Part shown: positions 9,670-18,321 of the stretch, one piece after another
Position numbering within the stretch: position 1 is the first letter of the stretch
Layout: every line of letters begins with the position of its first letter
Assembly (NCBI RefSeq): GCF_018596315.1
Contig: NZ_JAHEAG010000002.1
Location: forward strand, 310,001 to 374,000
Direction of reading: 5' to 3'
Length of the DNA: 64,000 nucleotides
DNA from: Bradyrhizobium sp. SRL28
GTDB lineage: Bacteria; Pseudomonadota; Alphaproteobacteria; Rhizobiales; Xanthobacteraceae
The notes under the pieces: generated by a model
Told to the model about the DNA's origin: nothing
The model's database searches: none
The model's input: only the letters and a program-made list of their open reading frames with translations
Made by a program: the position numbers and the translations under genes

Positions 9670-9850
9670 CGACGGTTTCCCCGCCCCGGGGGATAAAAAG
9701 GGAATGCGGTGCGGGGGTATCCCCAACGCCGTAGCTGCCCCCGCAACTGTAAGCGGCGAGTCTCTGTCAATCGGCCACTGGATCCTCTTGATCTTAGAAG
9801 GCGACGACAACCTCGGCCGGAGGGCATTGGGGAATCCCTCCGGTCCGAAC
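9670..9850 (+). promoter_or_regulatory. Second cobalamin riboswitch aptamer, no gene behind it
   Basis: The plus strand has AAAAGGGAATGCGGTGCGGG, then GCTGCCCCCGCAACTGTAAG with CGGCGAG following, and GGCCACTGG, clear matches to the AdoCbl aptamer core. The expected GGGAAGGCGG is replaced by TTAGAAGGCGA, and no good B12 box is found: a hairpin, CCGGAGGG/CCCTCCGG (9817-9843), sits there instead. No plus-strand gene begins within 1.6 kb, so the element looks orphaned, probably by loss or movement of its gene. Confidence 0.82.
9817..9843. terminator. Perfect 8-bp hairpin between riboswitch and glycine-rich gene
   Basis: CCGGAGGG and CCCTCCGG are separated by an 11-nt loop. No run of T follows on either strand. 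It could be the expression platform or terminator of the plus-strand riboswitch, or the end of the minus-strand gene that stops at 9880. Confidence 0.45.
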
Positions 9851-9879
9851 AACGCGCCTGCAGCACCAGCGCGACGAAC

Positions 9880-10296
9880 TCAGCTGCAGCTCGGCGGCCA
9901 GGGGTAGTTGGGATACCGGTAATACAGGTCATAGCAATCGGGGTAGCCGTAGTAGTAGTCGTATCCGGGATAGTAGCCGTATCCGTGCCGATATCCTCCG
10001 AAGCGGTGCATGGCGTGCTGGTGCAGTCCGCCAAAGTAGCTGCCGCCGAAGTGGCCGACCCCACCGCCAACTCCGCCGGGGCTCCCGATATGTCCGCCAC
10101 CAAAGCCGCCCATGTGGGCGCCGCCCCCAAAACCTCCCATGTGGCCGCCGCCCCCAAAGCCTCCCATATGGCCGCCACCACCGAAGCCCCCGCCGTGACT
10201 GCCGCCACCGCCACCACCACCACGGGCCTCAGCCGCGCCCGTAAGCAGGCTCGAAGCGAGCAGGGCCGTCGCCAATATCGTGATCATCCGTTTCAT
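9880..10296 (-). CDS. Glycine-rich secreted protein with GGFGGGGHM repeats
   Basis: About 138 residues. A signal peptide (MKRMITILATALLASSLLTG, cleavage near AEA) is followed by a Gly/His repeat zone with units like GGFGGGGHM repeated four times or so, and a Tyr-rich tail (YRHGYGYYPGYDYYYGYPD). Double ATG at 10299/10296 follows AAAGGAGTG; the second has better spacing. The repeats come from an imperfect DNA repeat of about 30 bp at 10080-10210. The His-Met-rich repeat suggests metal binding or surface adhesion, but function is unknown. No homologue with known role is recognised. Confidence 0.75.
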   Translation of the reverse strand: MKRMITILATALLASSLLTGAAEARGGGGGGGSHGGGFGGGGHMGGFGGGGHMGGFGGGAHMGGFGGGHIGSPGGVGGGVGHFGGSYFGGLHQHAMHRFGGYRHGYGYYPGYDYYYGYPDCYDLYYRYPNYPWPPSCS

Positions 10297-10498
10297 CATG
10301 ACACTCCTTTCAGTCATTGTTCGGCGCGGTGTCGCGCGTGCTCAACGAGGCATGCGGCAACCGAACGTCGGTTCAGAGACAGATAGGCGCGATTGACAAG
10401 GCATCCATTAAATTCGGCGTTAGTCGCCACCGCCTTGCGATCACGAACCGGCACGGCGGAAGAGCACTTCAGGCGCGCGAGCACTTTCAAAACAAGAC

Positions 10499-10523
10499 GG
10501 GCCGGCGGGATATCCGCCAGCCC
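10499..10523 (-). terminator. Intrinsic terminator of the small secreted gene at 10557
   Basis: On the minus strand GGGCTGGCGG, loop ATATC, then CCGCCGGCCC forms a ten-pair stem (one G-U) followed by GTCTTGTTTTG. It lies about 35 nt past the stop of the minus-strand gene ending at 10557. Confidence 0.6.
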
Positions 10524-10556
10524 GGCCTTTGCTTTCGGTCCTGTCCAGCAAGCGGA

Positions 10557-10787
10557 TCAGTAACCCGTGTACGGCTCGCAAGGGGCCGCATCTGTCCACG
10601 GTTCGGTGGCAAACGCGCCTACACGCGGAGCGCGGACGCACGTATCGCCACCGGAACGCATATCCGACGTGGCACGGGCATAGTCGCTGGTTGTGACATG
10701 CCGCGACGTGCCTTTGGCAGCAAGGGCCGGAGTGGCGAAGGTGGCTGCAGCGATCAACGCAACCGACAGATATTTTACTTTGCTCAT
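10557..10787 (-). CDS. Small secreted protein of unknown function
   Basis: 76 residues: signal peptide MSKVKYLSVALIAAATFATP with cleavage near ALA, then a short mature part containing two cysteines (GGDTCVRAP, DAAPCEPYTGY). Start 10787 has a TATGGAG ribosome site seven bases upstream; the frame extends further upstream without a better start. An intrinsic terminator follows. Similar tiny exported proteins are common in Bradyrhizobium-type genomes, but no role is known to me. The two cysteines may form a disulphide in the periplasm (inference). Confidence 0.7.
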   Translation of the reverse strand: MSKVKYLSVALIAAATFATPALAAKGTSRHVTTSDYARATSDMRSGGDTCVRAPRVGAFATEPWTDAAPCEPYTGY

Positions 10788-10914
10788 TTTGTATCTCCAT
10801 AAGTCAGGGAAGCCAGGCTGGCTTCTCGTTGTGAGGTGCGACAGGCTCGCCATCATCCAAAGGAAACTTCGGTTCACGTGCTTTCAACTTGATGTGAGTC
10901 TTCGACGCCTGAGG

Positions 10915-11175
10915 TTATCGATCGTGACGGACACGATGGTGCCAGACCTTTGTGCCGGCGAGGCCGCTTTCCCTCAGCGCATAGGCTTGTGTCGCCGAAG
11001 GCGGCAGCGATGCCAGCCGGTACGCCGGCGTCGGCGCGCCATCATTCAGGACGTCCAAATTCGGATAATAAAATGAAAACGCGCCCGGCTCCTGAATGGC
11101 GGCTTGCGCGAACGCGGGTGCTGCTGCCATCACCGACAGCAATCCGGCGACAGCAATTGTCTTGATCGAAGTCAT
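10915..11175 (-). CDS. Small secreted protein of unknown function
   Basis: 86 residues with a clear Sec signal (MTSIKTIAVAGLLSVMAAAP, cleavage near AFA). The mature part contains FSFYYPNLDVLNDGAPTPAYRL and no cysteine. A GGAGAAAG ribosome site precedes ATG 11175. It forms a run of three small exported proteins on the minus strand with its neighbours, each apparently with its own ribosome site and spaced by 100 bp or more. Function unrecognised. Confidence 0.68.
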   Translation of the reverse strand: MTSIKTIAVAGLLSVMAAAPAFAQAAIQEPGAFSFYYPNLDVLNDGAPTPAYRLASLPPSATQAYALRESGLAGTKVWHHRVRHDR

Positions 11176-11280
11176 TGTCTTTCTCCATATCGTCGATGCT
11201 AGAATTCGCCGGACGCGCAGGCGCGGTCACACACCGCAGCGGGCGTGGGTTCTTCCGAATGCAAACTGATCGCTTGAGGC

Positions 11281-11301
11281 TGCATCCGGGTGGCGGATGC
11301 A
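11281..11301. other. Inverted repeat TGCATCC / GGATGCA
   Basis: Seven-bp perfect arms with a 7-nt spacer lie in the 376-bp gap between the small secreted gene (11175, minus) and the sigma-factor gene (11552, plus). Operator or hairpin; no regulator is identified. The rest of this gap shows only the palindrome at 11448. Confidence 0.4.
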
Positions 11302-11447
11302 CGACAGGGATGTATGGTGGGCGCGATATCGTCCCACTAAATTGCCCTTCACAAAGTTCAACTAATCTTGAGGCGTGGCTGTTTCTTGCAGTGAGCGTCG
11401 ATGCAATGAAGCAATCGAGATCGGATTTGGAAGATTGCCGGGATGGC

Positions 11448-11464
11448 ATTCGCTAACAGCGAAT
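11448..11464. promoter_or_regulatory. Palindrome ATTCGCT-AAC-AGCGAAT upstream of the sigma factor
   Basis: A 7-bp perfect inverted repeat with 3-nt spacer, about 90 bp before the rpoH-like start. Size and symmetry suit an operator better than a terminator, as no T run follows. Confidence 0.45.
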
Positions 11465-11551
11465 TTAGATTTCTCAATTCCAATTTAGTGGCGACGTCCC
11501 GTCATCTCTTCCTAGGGTCGAGCCGCCGGACCCCATGGATTGGAGCCACCT

Positions 11552-12457
11552 ATGAACGCCCACAGCACAGCCGTAGCATATGGCAGGTTGGAGACCTTGA
11601 CTGAAGGCACGTCGCGAGACCTCGTGGATGAATACGCTTCCCTCATCAAGCGATACGGGTTGCTCGAACCGGACCAGGAGCAGCAGCTCGCGCGAGATTG
11701 GCACGAACATCGAGATCGCCGGGCGACCGATGCGCTCGTCACCAGTCATCTTCGGCTGGCAGCAAAGGTGGCGCGCCGCTATCAGAGATACGGCCTTTCG
11801 CTTGCCGATCTGATCAGCGAGGCCAATCTCGGCCTGGTCATCGCGGCCTCGCGCTTTGAGCCCGACCGTGGCGCCAGGTTTTCGACTTACGCGCTGTGGT
11901 GGATAAAGGCCGCCATCCACGATTACATTCTGCGTTCGCGGTCGTTGGTCAAGATGGGGACGACGGTCGCCCAGCGGAAGCTGTTCTTTGGCCTCAGGAA
12001 GGCGATGCGAAAGGTTGGAGGCGAAAGAGCAGGGCTTACGCTGGAAGTGGCAGATGCCGTGGCTCAAAAACTTGCGGTGCCGGTTCTCGAAGTGATCGAG
12101 ATGGACCGCCGGCTGACGGGCGACCTGTCCCTGAATGCGCCCGTCAGCGATGACGGGCCGGCCGAATGGGAAGCCATGCTGGTCGACGATTCGCCGAATG
12201 CCGAGGCGATCGTCGCTGAACAGGATGAAAATGCGCAACAGGCAAAGGCCCTGAGTTCGGCCCTTGAAGCTCTCTCTCAACGTGAGCGGCGCATCTTCGA
12301 GGCACGACGGCTCGCCGATGATCCGCCGAGCCTGGAGCAACTCGGGCGTGAGCTGTTCATTTCGAGCGAACGCGTGCGGCAGATCGAGATCGTCGCCTTC
12401 GAAAAGGTCAAGCGCGCCGCGGTGAGGCATTTCAGATCCGTCGCCCCCGCGCCCTGA
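11552..12457 (+). CDS. rpoH: RpoH-family (sigma-32) RNA polymerase sigma factor
   Basis: 301 residues. Region 2 is plain: LRLAAKVARRYQRYGLSLAD, GLVIAASRFEPDRGARFSTY and WWIKAAIHDYILRSRSLVK. The RpoH box QRKLFFGLRKAM follows it (family consensus has N where this has G). Region 4 is LSQRERRIFEARRL and LFISSERVRQIEIVAFEKVK. ATG 11552 follows GGAG at good spacing; a TTG at 11540 is in frame. Alphaproteobacteria usually carry two or three rpoH genes, so this is likely one of the alternative stress copies rather than the only one. Target genes cannot be read here. Confidence 0.92.
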   Translation: MNAHSTAVAYGRLETLTEGTSRDLVDEYASLIKRYGLLEPDQEQQLARDWHEHRDRRATDALVTSHLRLAAKVARRYQRYGLSLADLISEANLGLVIAASRFEPDRGARFSTYALWWIKAAIHDYILRSRSLVKMGTTVAQRKLFFGLRKAMRKVGGERAGLTLEVADAVAQKLAVPVLEVIEMDRRLTGDLSLNAPVSDDGPAEWEAMLVDDSPNAEAIVAEQDENAQQAKALSSALEALSQRERRIFEARRLADDPPSLEQLGRELFISSERVRQIEIVAFEKVKRAAVRHFRSVAPAP

Positions 12458-12510
12458 AAACCTCGGTATATCGCTTTTCATCTTCTCAAGCAGTCGTGAG
12501 CTTGTCCGCT

Positions 12511-12527
12511 CGGCGCGTCACGCGCCG
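12511..12527 (+). terminator. GC-rich hairpin downstream of the sigma-factor gene
   Basis: CGGCGCG-TCA-CGCGCCG is a perfect 7-bp stem about 55 nt after the rpoH-like stop, followed by TTGATTG. The T tract is weak, so terminator is likely but not certain. In the rest of the 12458-12833 gap I see only a short dyad, TCGTT-CGC-AAACGA (about 12774-12787), which could be an operator for the efflux genes. Confidence 0.5.
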
Positions 12528-12833
12528 TTGATTGAATGAGAGCCATTTTACCTGGCCCAAGCGCCGGGCTCTGCAGGTTCTCGCGCGTTGTCGGAATCAT
12601 AAACTGGTTTTTAATTGAGGGCGATCGATTGGGTCGTCATGTTCAGCGTATCTCGGTTCTCCCCGCGAGAACGGCTTCAAAAAATGTTTGGGTGAAACGC
12701 AAGGCCGGGCCGTGAGCAACTCGCGCGCAAAACGCTCATGCGGAGGTAGGATGATCTTGTTCTCGTGCACATTCGTTCGCAAACGAGCGATCTCGCTTGT
12801 GACCACCAAGCCCGCGCACCAGGAATTGAGCCA

Positions 12834-15800
12834 ATGGGCATCGTTCGTTTCGCTCTGAAATTTCCACACACGTTCTACGTGGTCGCCGCCCTGGTGCTAT
12901 TCCTGGGCGTCGTCGCATCCATCAAGATGCCGACGGACATTTTTCCGGAAATCAACATCCCCGTGGTGACGGTGGTCTGGAGCTATACCGGTCTCAGCAC
13001 GCCGGAGATGGAACAGCGCGTCACCACCTATAGTCAGTACGCCATCAGCTCGAATGTCAGCGGCATCAAGAACATCGAGGCGCAGACGATGGCCGGCCTT
13101 TCGGTGCAGAAGATCTACTTCCAGCCGGACGTCAATCTCGACCTCGCGATCGCTCAGATCGTCTCAGCGACCAATGCCATCCGTGCGCTGTTGCCGCCCG
13201 GCATCCAGGCCCCGCTGGTAGTGCAGTTCAATGCATCCAGTGTGCCCGTGCTGCAGATCAGCTTGAGTTCCGACACCCTCAGTGAACAGCAGCTCTATGA
13301 TTACGGCATCTACCGGATCCGCCAGCAGCTGGCACCCATCCCCGGCATCACGTTGCCGACGCCGGCCGGCGGAAAGTACCGCCAGATCATGGTCGATCTG
13401 GATCCCTCAAAGCTCCTCGCCAAGGGACTTACGCCGCTCGACGTGGTGAACGCCGTCAATGCGCAGAACCTGACGCTGCCCGCAGGCACGGCTAAATTCG
13501 GCCACACGCAATACGCGGTCCGTACCAACGCCACGCCGGCCTCCATCGACGACCTCAACAACATTCCGATCAAGGTCGTCAATGGCGCGACCATCTTCGT
13601 GAAGGACGTAGGCCAGGTTCACGATGGCTGGCTGGTGCAGCAGAACGTGGTGCGGCAGAACGGCCGACGCTCCGTGCTGCTCAGTATCATCAAGAACGGG
13701 AACGCCTCGACGCTGAGCGTCGTCAACGCCGTCCATGAGGCGCTTAAGACTGCACGCGCCGCGGCGCCTCCGGGCATGCAGATCAACGAGCTGTTCGATC
13801 AGTCGGTCTTCGTCAAGCAGTCGGTGGCCGGCGTGTTGCGCGAGGGCGCGATCGCGGCCGGTCTCACGGCACTGATGATATTGCTGTTCCTGGGATCGTG
13901 GCGTTCGACCCTGGTGGTGATGATCTCGATTCCGCTGTCGATCCTCACTTCGCTGGTCGTGCTGTACTTCCTCGGCGAGACGCTGAATACGATGACGCTC
14001 GGCGGTTTGGCGCTGGCGGTCGGCATTCTGGTGGACGATTCCACCGTCACGATCGAAAATACCCATCGCCTGCTCACCGAGGAAGGGCTGCCGCTGCCGC
14101 AGGCGACGCTGCATGGTGCTGCCGGCATAGCGATTCCGACGCTGGTGTCGACCCTTGCCATCAGTTGCGTCTTCACCTCGGTGGTGTTCCTCGACGGACC
14201 GGCGAAATTTCTGTTCACCCCGCTGGGACTTGCGGTGGTGTTCGCGATGTTGGCGTCCTACGGCCTGTCGCGAACCCTGACGCCCATCGTCATCGGATTG
14301 CTGCTCAAGGGCGAGAATCATGGCCCGGCCGCCGGCCCTGCGCGCGGCTTCTTCGCGCGCTTTCATGCCGCTTTCGAGCGTCGTTTCGAGACGATGCGGC
14401 ACGGCTATTCACGCTCGCTCGCCGGGCTGATCGAGCATCGCCTTGTCATTCCAATGTTCATGTTATTGCTGTTGGCGCTCGGGGTCGTGACGTTTCCGTT
14501 CGTCGGCCGCGACTTCTTTCCCGCGATCGACGGCGGACAGATCCAGCTTCATGTCCGCGCGCCTGCAGGAACGCGGATCGAGGCCACGGAGAAGATCTTC
14601 CAAGAGGTGGAGAACAAGATCCGTGAAATCATTCCTGAGAGCGAGCGCAATCTGATCGTCGACAATATCGGCTTGCCGGCGCGGGCCTACAATCTGGCGT
14701 TCACCGATGGCTCGACCATTGGCGTCAATGACGGCGTCATCCTGGTGTCGCTGAAGGATGGCCACCGGCCGACCAGCGAATATATTCGCAAGCTGAGGGA
14801 AGCTCTGCCCGCGGCATTTCCAGAAAGCACCTTCTATTTCCAGGCCGCCGATATCGTCACGCAAATCCTCAATTTTGGCCTGCCGGCGCAAATTGACGTC
14901 CGCACTGTAGGGTACGACAAGGACAACAATCTGCGCGTCGCCAACGAACTGCGCCGGCGGATTGCGGCGATACCGGGGATCGCGGATGCGCATCTGCAGC
15001 AGGAGGTCGATGCGCCGGCATTCTATGCCGATATCGACCGCACCCGCGCCGCGCAGCTCGGGCTGAACGCGAACACCATCGCCACCAACGTCAATGTCAG
15101 CCTGAGTTCGTCGGAGCAGGTCACCCCCAATTTCTGGACCGATCCGAAATCGGGAATTCCGTATTATCTCGCGGTGCAGACGCCGGAGAGCAAGATCAGT
15201 TCGCTCAATGATCTGCGCAATACGCCGGTCTCGACCGGGATCTCCACTACCCTGACCGACGTTCCCGTGCCCGGCCTGCTCAGCAACGTCACGACCTTCC
15301 GGCGCGGCAGCGTGCCGACCAATGCCAATCAGGCCAATATTCAGCCGGTCTATGAGGTCTATGCGAGCGTGCAGGACCGCGATCTCGGCAGTGTCGCCCA
15401 CCAGATCGGCGGCATCGTGTCTGATCTGCAGAAGCAGCTCAAGCCCGGAAACACCATCCAGGTGATCGGCCAGATCCAGAGCATGAACGGCGCGTTCATC
15501 AATCTCGGCATCGGATTGCTGTTTGCCGCCGTGTTCGTCTATTTGCTGATGGTCGTGAACTACCAGAATTTCGGCGACCCGTTCGTCGTCATCCTGGCGC
15601 TGCCGGCGACGCTGTGCGGCATTCTCACCATGCTGTTCATCACGGGCACCACGCTGAACGTACCCTCGCTGATGGGAGCGATCATGGCGGTCGGCGTCGC
15701 GTCGGCAAACTCCATTCTGCTGGTGACATTCGCCCGCGAGCAGCAGCTTGCCGGCAAGACGGCATTCCAGGCCGCCATCGAGGCCGGGCACACCCGGATC

Positions 15801-16025
15801 CGGCCGGTGCTGATGACCGCTGCGGCGATGATCGTGGGCATGATACCGATGGCGATCGGGGCGCCGGGCGAAGAACAGAACGCCGCGCTGGCGCGGGCGG
15901 TGATTGGCGGCTTGCTGTTCGCCACGCCGACGACGCTGTTGGTGGTGCCGTATCTCTTCGCCATGCTGCGCAAGGGCAATGACGGCAACGAACATCACGG
16001 GGTATTCGACGAGGTGCTGGAATGA
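12834..16025 (+). CDS. RND efflux permease (AcrB/MdtB-type)
   Basis: 1063 residues, full family length. The N-terminal transmembrane helix (HTFYVVAALVLFLGVVASIKMP) is followed by DIFPEINIPVVTVVWSYTG, typical of RND pumps. Helix 4 has GGLALAVGILVDDSTVTIENTHR, with the adjacent proton-relay aspartates, and helix 10/11 has GAIMAVGVASANSILLVTFA. ATG 12834 (MGIVRFALKFP) follows AGGAATTGAG; an upstream in-frame ATG at 12765 lacks a site. It overlaps the adaptor start by four bases. Substrate unknown; no outer-membrane channel gene is next to it. Confidence 0.92.
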   Translation: MGIVRFALKFPHTFYVVAALVLFLGVVASIKMPTDIFPEINIPVVTVVWSYTGLSTPEMEQRVTTYSQYAISSNVSGIKNIEAQTMAGLSVQKIYFQPDVNLDLAIAQIVSATNAIRALLPPGIQAPLVVQFNASSVPVLQISLSSDTLSEQQLYDYGIYRIRQQLAPIPGITLPTPAGGKYRQIMVDLDPSKLLAKGLTPLDVVNAVNAQNLTLPAGTAKFGHTQYAVRTNATPASIDDLNNIPIKVVNGATIFVKDVGQVHDGWLVQQNVVRQNGRRSVLLSIIKNGNASTLSVVNAVHEALKTARAAAPPGMQINELFDQSVFVKQSVAGVLREGAIAAGLTALMILLFLGSWRSTLVVMISIPLSILTSLVVLYFLGETLNTMTLGGLALAVGILVDDSTVTIENTHRLLTEEGLPLPQATLHGAAGIAIPTLVSTLAISCVFTSVVFLDGPAKFLFTPLGLAVVFAMLASYGLSRTLTPIVIGLLLKGENHGPAAGPARGFFARFHAAFERRFETMRHGYSRSLAGLIEHRLVIPMFMLLLLALGVVTFPFVGRDFFPAIDGGQIQLHVRAPAGTRIEATEKIFQEVENKIREIIPESERNLIVDNIGLPARAYNLAFTDGSTIGVNDGVILVSLKDGHRPTSEYIRKLREALPAAFPESTFYFQAADIVTQILNFGLPAQIDVRTVGYDKDNNLRVANELRRRIAAIPGIADAHLQQEVDAPAFYADIDRTRAAQLGLNANTIATNVNVSLSSSEQVTPNFWTDPKSGIPYYLAVQTPESKISSLNDLRNTPVSTGISTTLTDVPVPGLLSNVTTFRRGSVPTNANQANIQPVYEVYASVQDRDLGSVAHQIGGIVSDLQKQLKPGNTIQVIGQIQSMNGAFINLGIGLLFAAVFVYLLMVVNYQNFGDPFVVILALPATLCGILTMLFITGTTLNVPSLMGAIMAVGVASANSILLVTFAREQQLAGKTAFQAAIEAGHTRIRPVLMTAAAMIVGMIPMAIGAPGEEQNAALARAVIGGLLFATPTTLLVVPYLFAMLRKGNDGNEHHGVFDEVLE

Positions 16026-17287
16026 ATTTCAATCCGCCTTTGAACATTGAGCCGGAAACTTCGCAGGAGACGGCAAAGGGATCCGAACAGCCTCGCGTCG
16101 GCCAGAGACGATGGCTCGGCCGGCTTTCGCTCTTCGGAGCCGCCTTCGCGTTGGGGACGGCGCTGGCTTCCGGGGCATGGAGCCACTATGAGCAGCATCG
16201 TCAGGTGGTGGCCACCGCAGAGCAGGGCCGCGACTTGGTTCCGCAGGTTCGTGTCGCGGCCGTGCGACCGAGCGCCGGTACCGAAATCGTCACCCTGCCG
16301 GCCACCACCTCGGCGTTCTCGGCCGCCAATATCTTTGCGCGTGCCAGCGGCTACATCGACAAGCGCGAGGTCGATATCGGCGACCACGTGAAAACCGGAC
16401 AGTTGCTCGCCGAAATCGTGGCGCCGGAACTGGATCATCAGATTGCACAGGCGGAGGCGACGCTCGGTCAGCTCAAGGCGGCGCTGCAACAGGCCGAGGC
16501 GAACCGCGAGCTCGCCAAGGTCACGTGGGATCGCGACGGGCCGCTGGTGAAGCAGGGCTGGCTGACCGCCCAGCAAGGCACCACCGACGTCCAGACCCTG
16601 AAAGCGCAGGAAGCAGGGGTCTCGGTCGCGCAAGCCAACGTGGTAGCGGAAGAGGCCCAGTTGCAGGTATTGCACCAGCAGAAGCTCTACCAGCGCGTGG
16701 TGGCTCCGTTCGACGGCGTCATCACCCAGCGCAACATCGACATCGGCAGCCTGGTGCAGGCCGATTCGACCAGCGGCACCTTCATGTTCACGATCATGCA
16801 AGGCAAGGTGATCCGGACCCAGGTCTTTGTCCCGCAGGACGAGGCGTTCGGCCTGAAGCCGGGAATCGACGCCCTGGTGCACGTGCCCGAGATTCCGGAT
16901 CGCGTCTTTTCAGGCAAGGTGACCCGGATCGCCGATGCGCTGCAGCCGGGTTCCCGCACCCTGCTGACCGAAATCGACATTCCGAATCCCGATGGCGCGC
17001 TGGCGCCGGGAATCTATTGCACGATCGAATTGCACATTCCGCGCAAGACGCCGAGCTTGAGGGTATCCGCCGACGCCGTCATCTTCAACGCGGGCGGGTT
17101 GCAGGTTGCCGTGGTCGAGAACGGTGCGGTGCATCTGCGCAAGGTGTCGATCGTGCGCGATCTCGGGCAGGAGGTTGAGATCAACAGCGGCGTGAAGGCG
17201 GGCGATCAGGTGATCCTCAACCCCGCGGTCGATCTGACTGACGGCAGCAAGGTTCGCATCCGCGCCCCGATGACGCAGACGTCCTGA
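16022..17287 (+). CDS. RND efflux periplasmic adaptor (membrane fusion protein)
   Basis: 421 residues. A cytoplasmic stub of about 35 residues, one membrane anchor (LSLFGAAFALGTALASGAW), then lipoyl/barrel halves (NIFARASGYIDKREVDIGDHVKTGQ and VVAPFDGVITQRNIDIG) around an alpha-helical hairpin rich in Gln/Ala. The order permease-then-adaptor is the reverse of acrAB but usual for this sub-group. Start ATGA overlaps the permease stop, so the pair is one operon. Confidence 0.92.
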   Translation: MNFNPPLNIEPETSQETAKGSEQPRVGQRRWLGRLSLFGAAFALGTALASGAWSHYEQHRQVVATAEQGRDLVPQVRVAAVRPSAGTEIVTLPATTSAFSAANIFARASGYIDKREVDIGDHVKTGQLLAEIVAPELDHQIAQAEATLGQLKAALQQAEANRELAKVTWDRDGPLVKQGWLTAQQGTTDVQTLKAQEAGVSVAQANVVAEEAQLQVLHQQKLYQRVVAPFDGVITQRNIDIGSLVQADSTSGTFMFTIMQGKVIRTQVFVPQDEAFGLKPGIDALVHVPEIPDRVFSGKVTRIADALQPGSRTLLTEIDIPNPDGALAPGIYCTIELHIPRKTPSLRVSADAVIFNAGGLQVAVVENGAVHLRKVSIVRDLGQEVEINSGVKAGDQVILNPAVDLTDGSKVRIRAPMTQTS

Positions 17288-17291
17288 GCTG

Positions 17292-17340
17292 GCCTCGCCC
17301 GCGGCAGCCTCATTTCTAAAATCCTATTTAATGGCGAGGC
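17292..17340. promoter_or_regulatory. Long-range inverted repeat in the gap before the response regulator
   Basis: GCCTCGCC (17292-17299) and GGCGAGGC (17333-17340) enclose an AT-rich 33-nt segment (CATTTCTAAAATCCTATTTAA region). It may be a terminator for the efflux operon or an operator/promoter site for the two-component genes. The remaining 280 bp up to 17622 shows nothing else I can support. Confidence 0.35.
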
Positions 17341-17622
17341 AGGCCCTGCGGACCTATGTTGTTTTGCAGAGCGGCCCACCGCACTCGCCCCCCGGAGGCG
17401 GTGTCAACATGGCCGCCAAGCGGACGGCGCGCGCCACGCCTTGCAGCCCCCGGTGAGGTGGTCGGCGCCGTCCGGCCCCTGTGGCGGAGACGCAGTTTCG
17501 ATGTACGATCCTGGCGCTTGCAGGGAGCTGACGGCATGGCACTGAATATGGTCAGCGTGCGCGACGTTCCCGGGATACCGAACCAGGGTATTGTGAGGAA
17601 TCTCGCGGCAGTCGAGAAGCAT

Positions 17623-18300
17623 ATGGCAAGAGTTCTTTTGATCGAGGATGATGGCGAGACGGCCGAGGAGATCAGGGCCGAACTGACCGATCGCGGTTTC
17701 GACGTCGATTGGTCGGCGAACGGCATTGAGGGTCTCGACAAGGCGCGTTCGACGGAGCCGGATGCCATGATCGTCGACCGGCTGTTGCCCGGCATGGATG
17801 GCCTGACGGTTATCGAGACGCTGCGGAAGGAACAGGTCCGCACCCCCGTGCTGGTGTTGAGCGCGCTCGGCGCGGTGGACGATCGCGTGCGTGGATTGCG
17901 CATGGGCGGCGATGACTACCTGACGAAGCCGTTTGCCATCGTCGAGCTGGTTGCGCGGATGGAAGCGTTGCTGCGCCGGCCAGCGGAATCGCGCGAGACG
18001 ACCCTCAAGGTCGGAGCGCTGGAGCTCGACCTGATCGAGCGTACTGGAAGACGAGGGGATCGCGGGATCGAATTGCTGCCGCGCGAGTTTCGCCTTCTGG
18101 AGTACATGATGCGCCGTCCGGATCAGTTGCTGACGCGGGCCATGCTGCTCGAGGAGGTCTGGCACTACAAATTCGTGCCCGCGACCAATCTGGTCGACGT
18201 GCATATGGGGCGCCTTCGCCACAAGGTGGACGGCCCTGACGAAGCGCCAATGATCCACAATGTTCGCGGTGCCGGCTTCATCCTTCGCGCCGTGCCTTGA
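17623..18300 (+). CDS. OmpR/QseB-type response regulator
   Basis: 225 residues. Receiver domain with acidic pocket (LLIEDD), phosphoacceptor Asp52 (AMIVDRLLPGMDG) and the conserved Lys (DDYLTKPF), then a winged-helix DNA-binding domain ending VHMGRLRHKVDGPDEAPMI, GAGFIL. Start 17623 gives a normal receiver; the longer frame to 17356 has no receiver-like residues. 21 bp separate it from the kinase gene. Placement after the efflux genes suggests control of that pump, which is inference. Confidence 0.9.
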   Translation: MARVLLIEDDGETAEEIRAELTDRGFDVDWSANGIEGLDKARSTEPDAMIVDRLLPGMDGLTVIETLRKEQVRTPVLVLSALGAVDDRVRGLRMGGDDYLTKPFAIVELVARMEALLRRPAESRETTLKVGALELDLIERTGRRGDRGIELLPREFRLLEYMMRRPDQLLTRAMLLEEVWHYKFVPATNLVDVHMGRLRHKVDGPDEAPMIHNVRGAGFILRAVP

Positions 18301-18321
18301 AACCTGGGCGGCGAAATCCCG

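Noticed and set aside
10080..10215. Possible CRISPR-like or satellite array
   Set aside because: The repeated units are in frame, encode Gly-His-Met repeats and lack unique spacers of fixed length.
14463..15998. 511-residue minus-strand frame opposite the RND permease
   Set aside because: Typical antisense shadow of a high-GC gene; rich in Arg, His, Asp and Gln with no domain.
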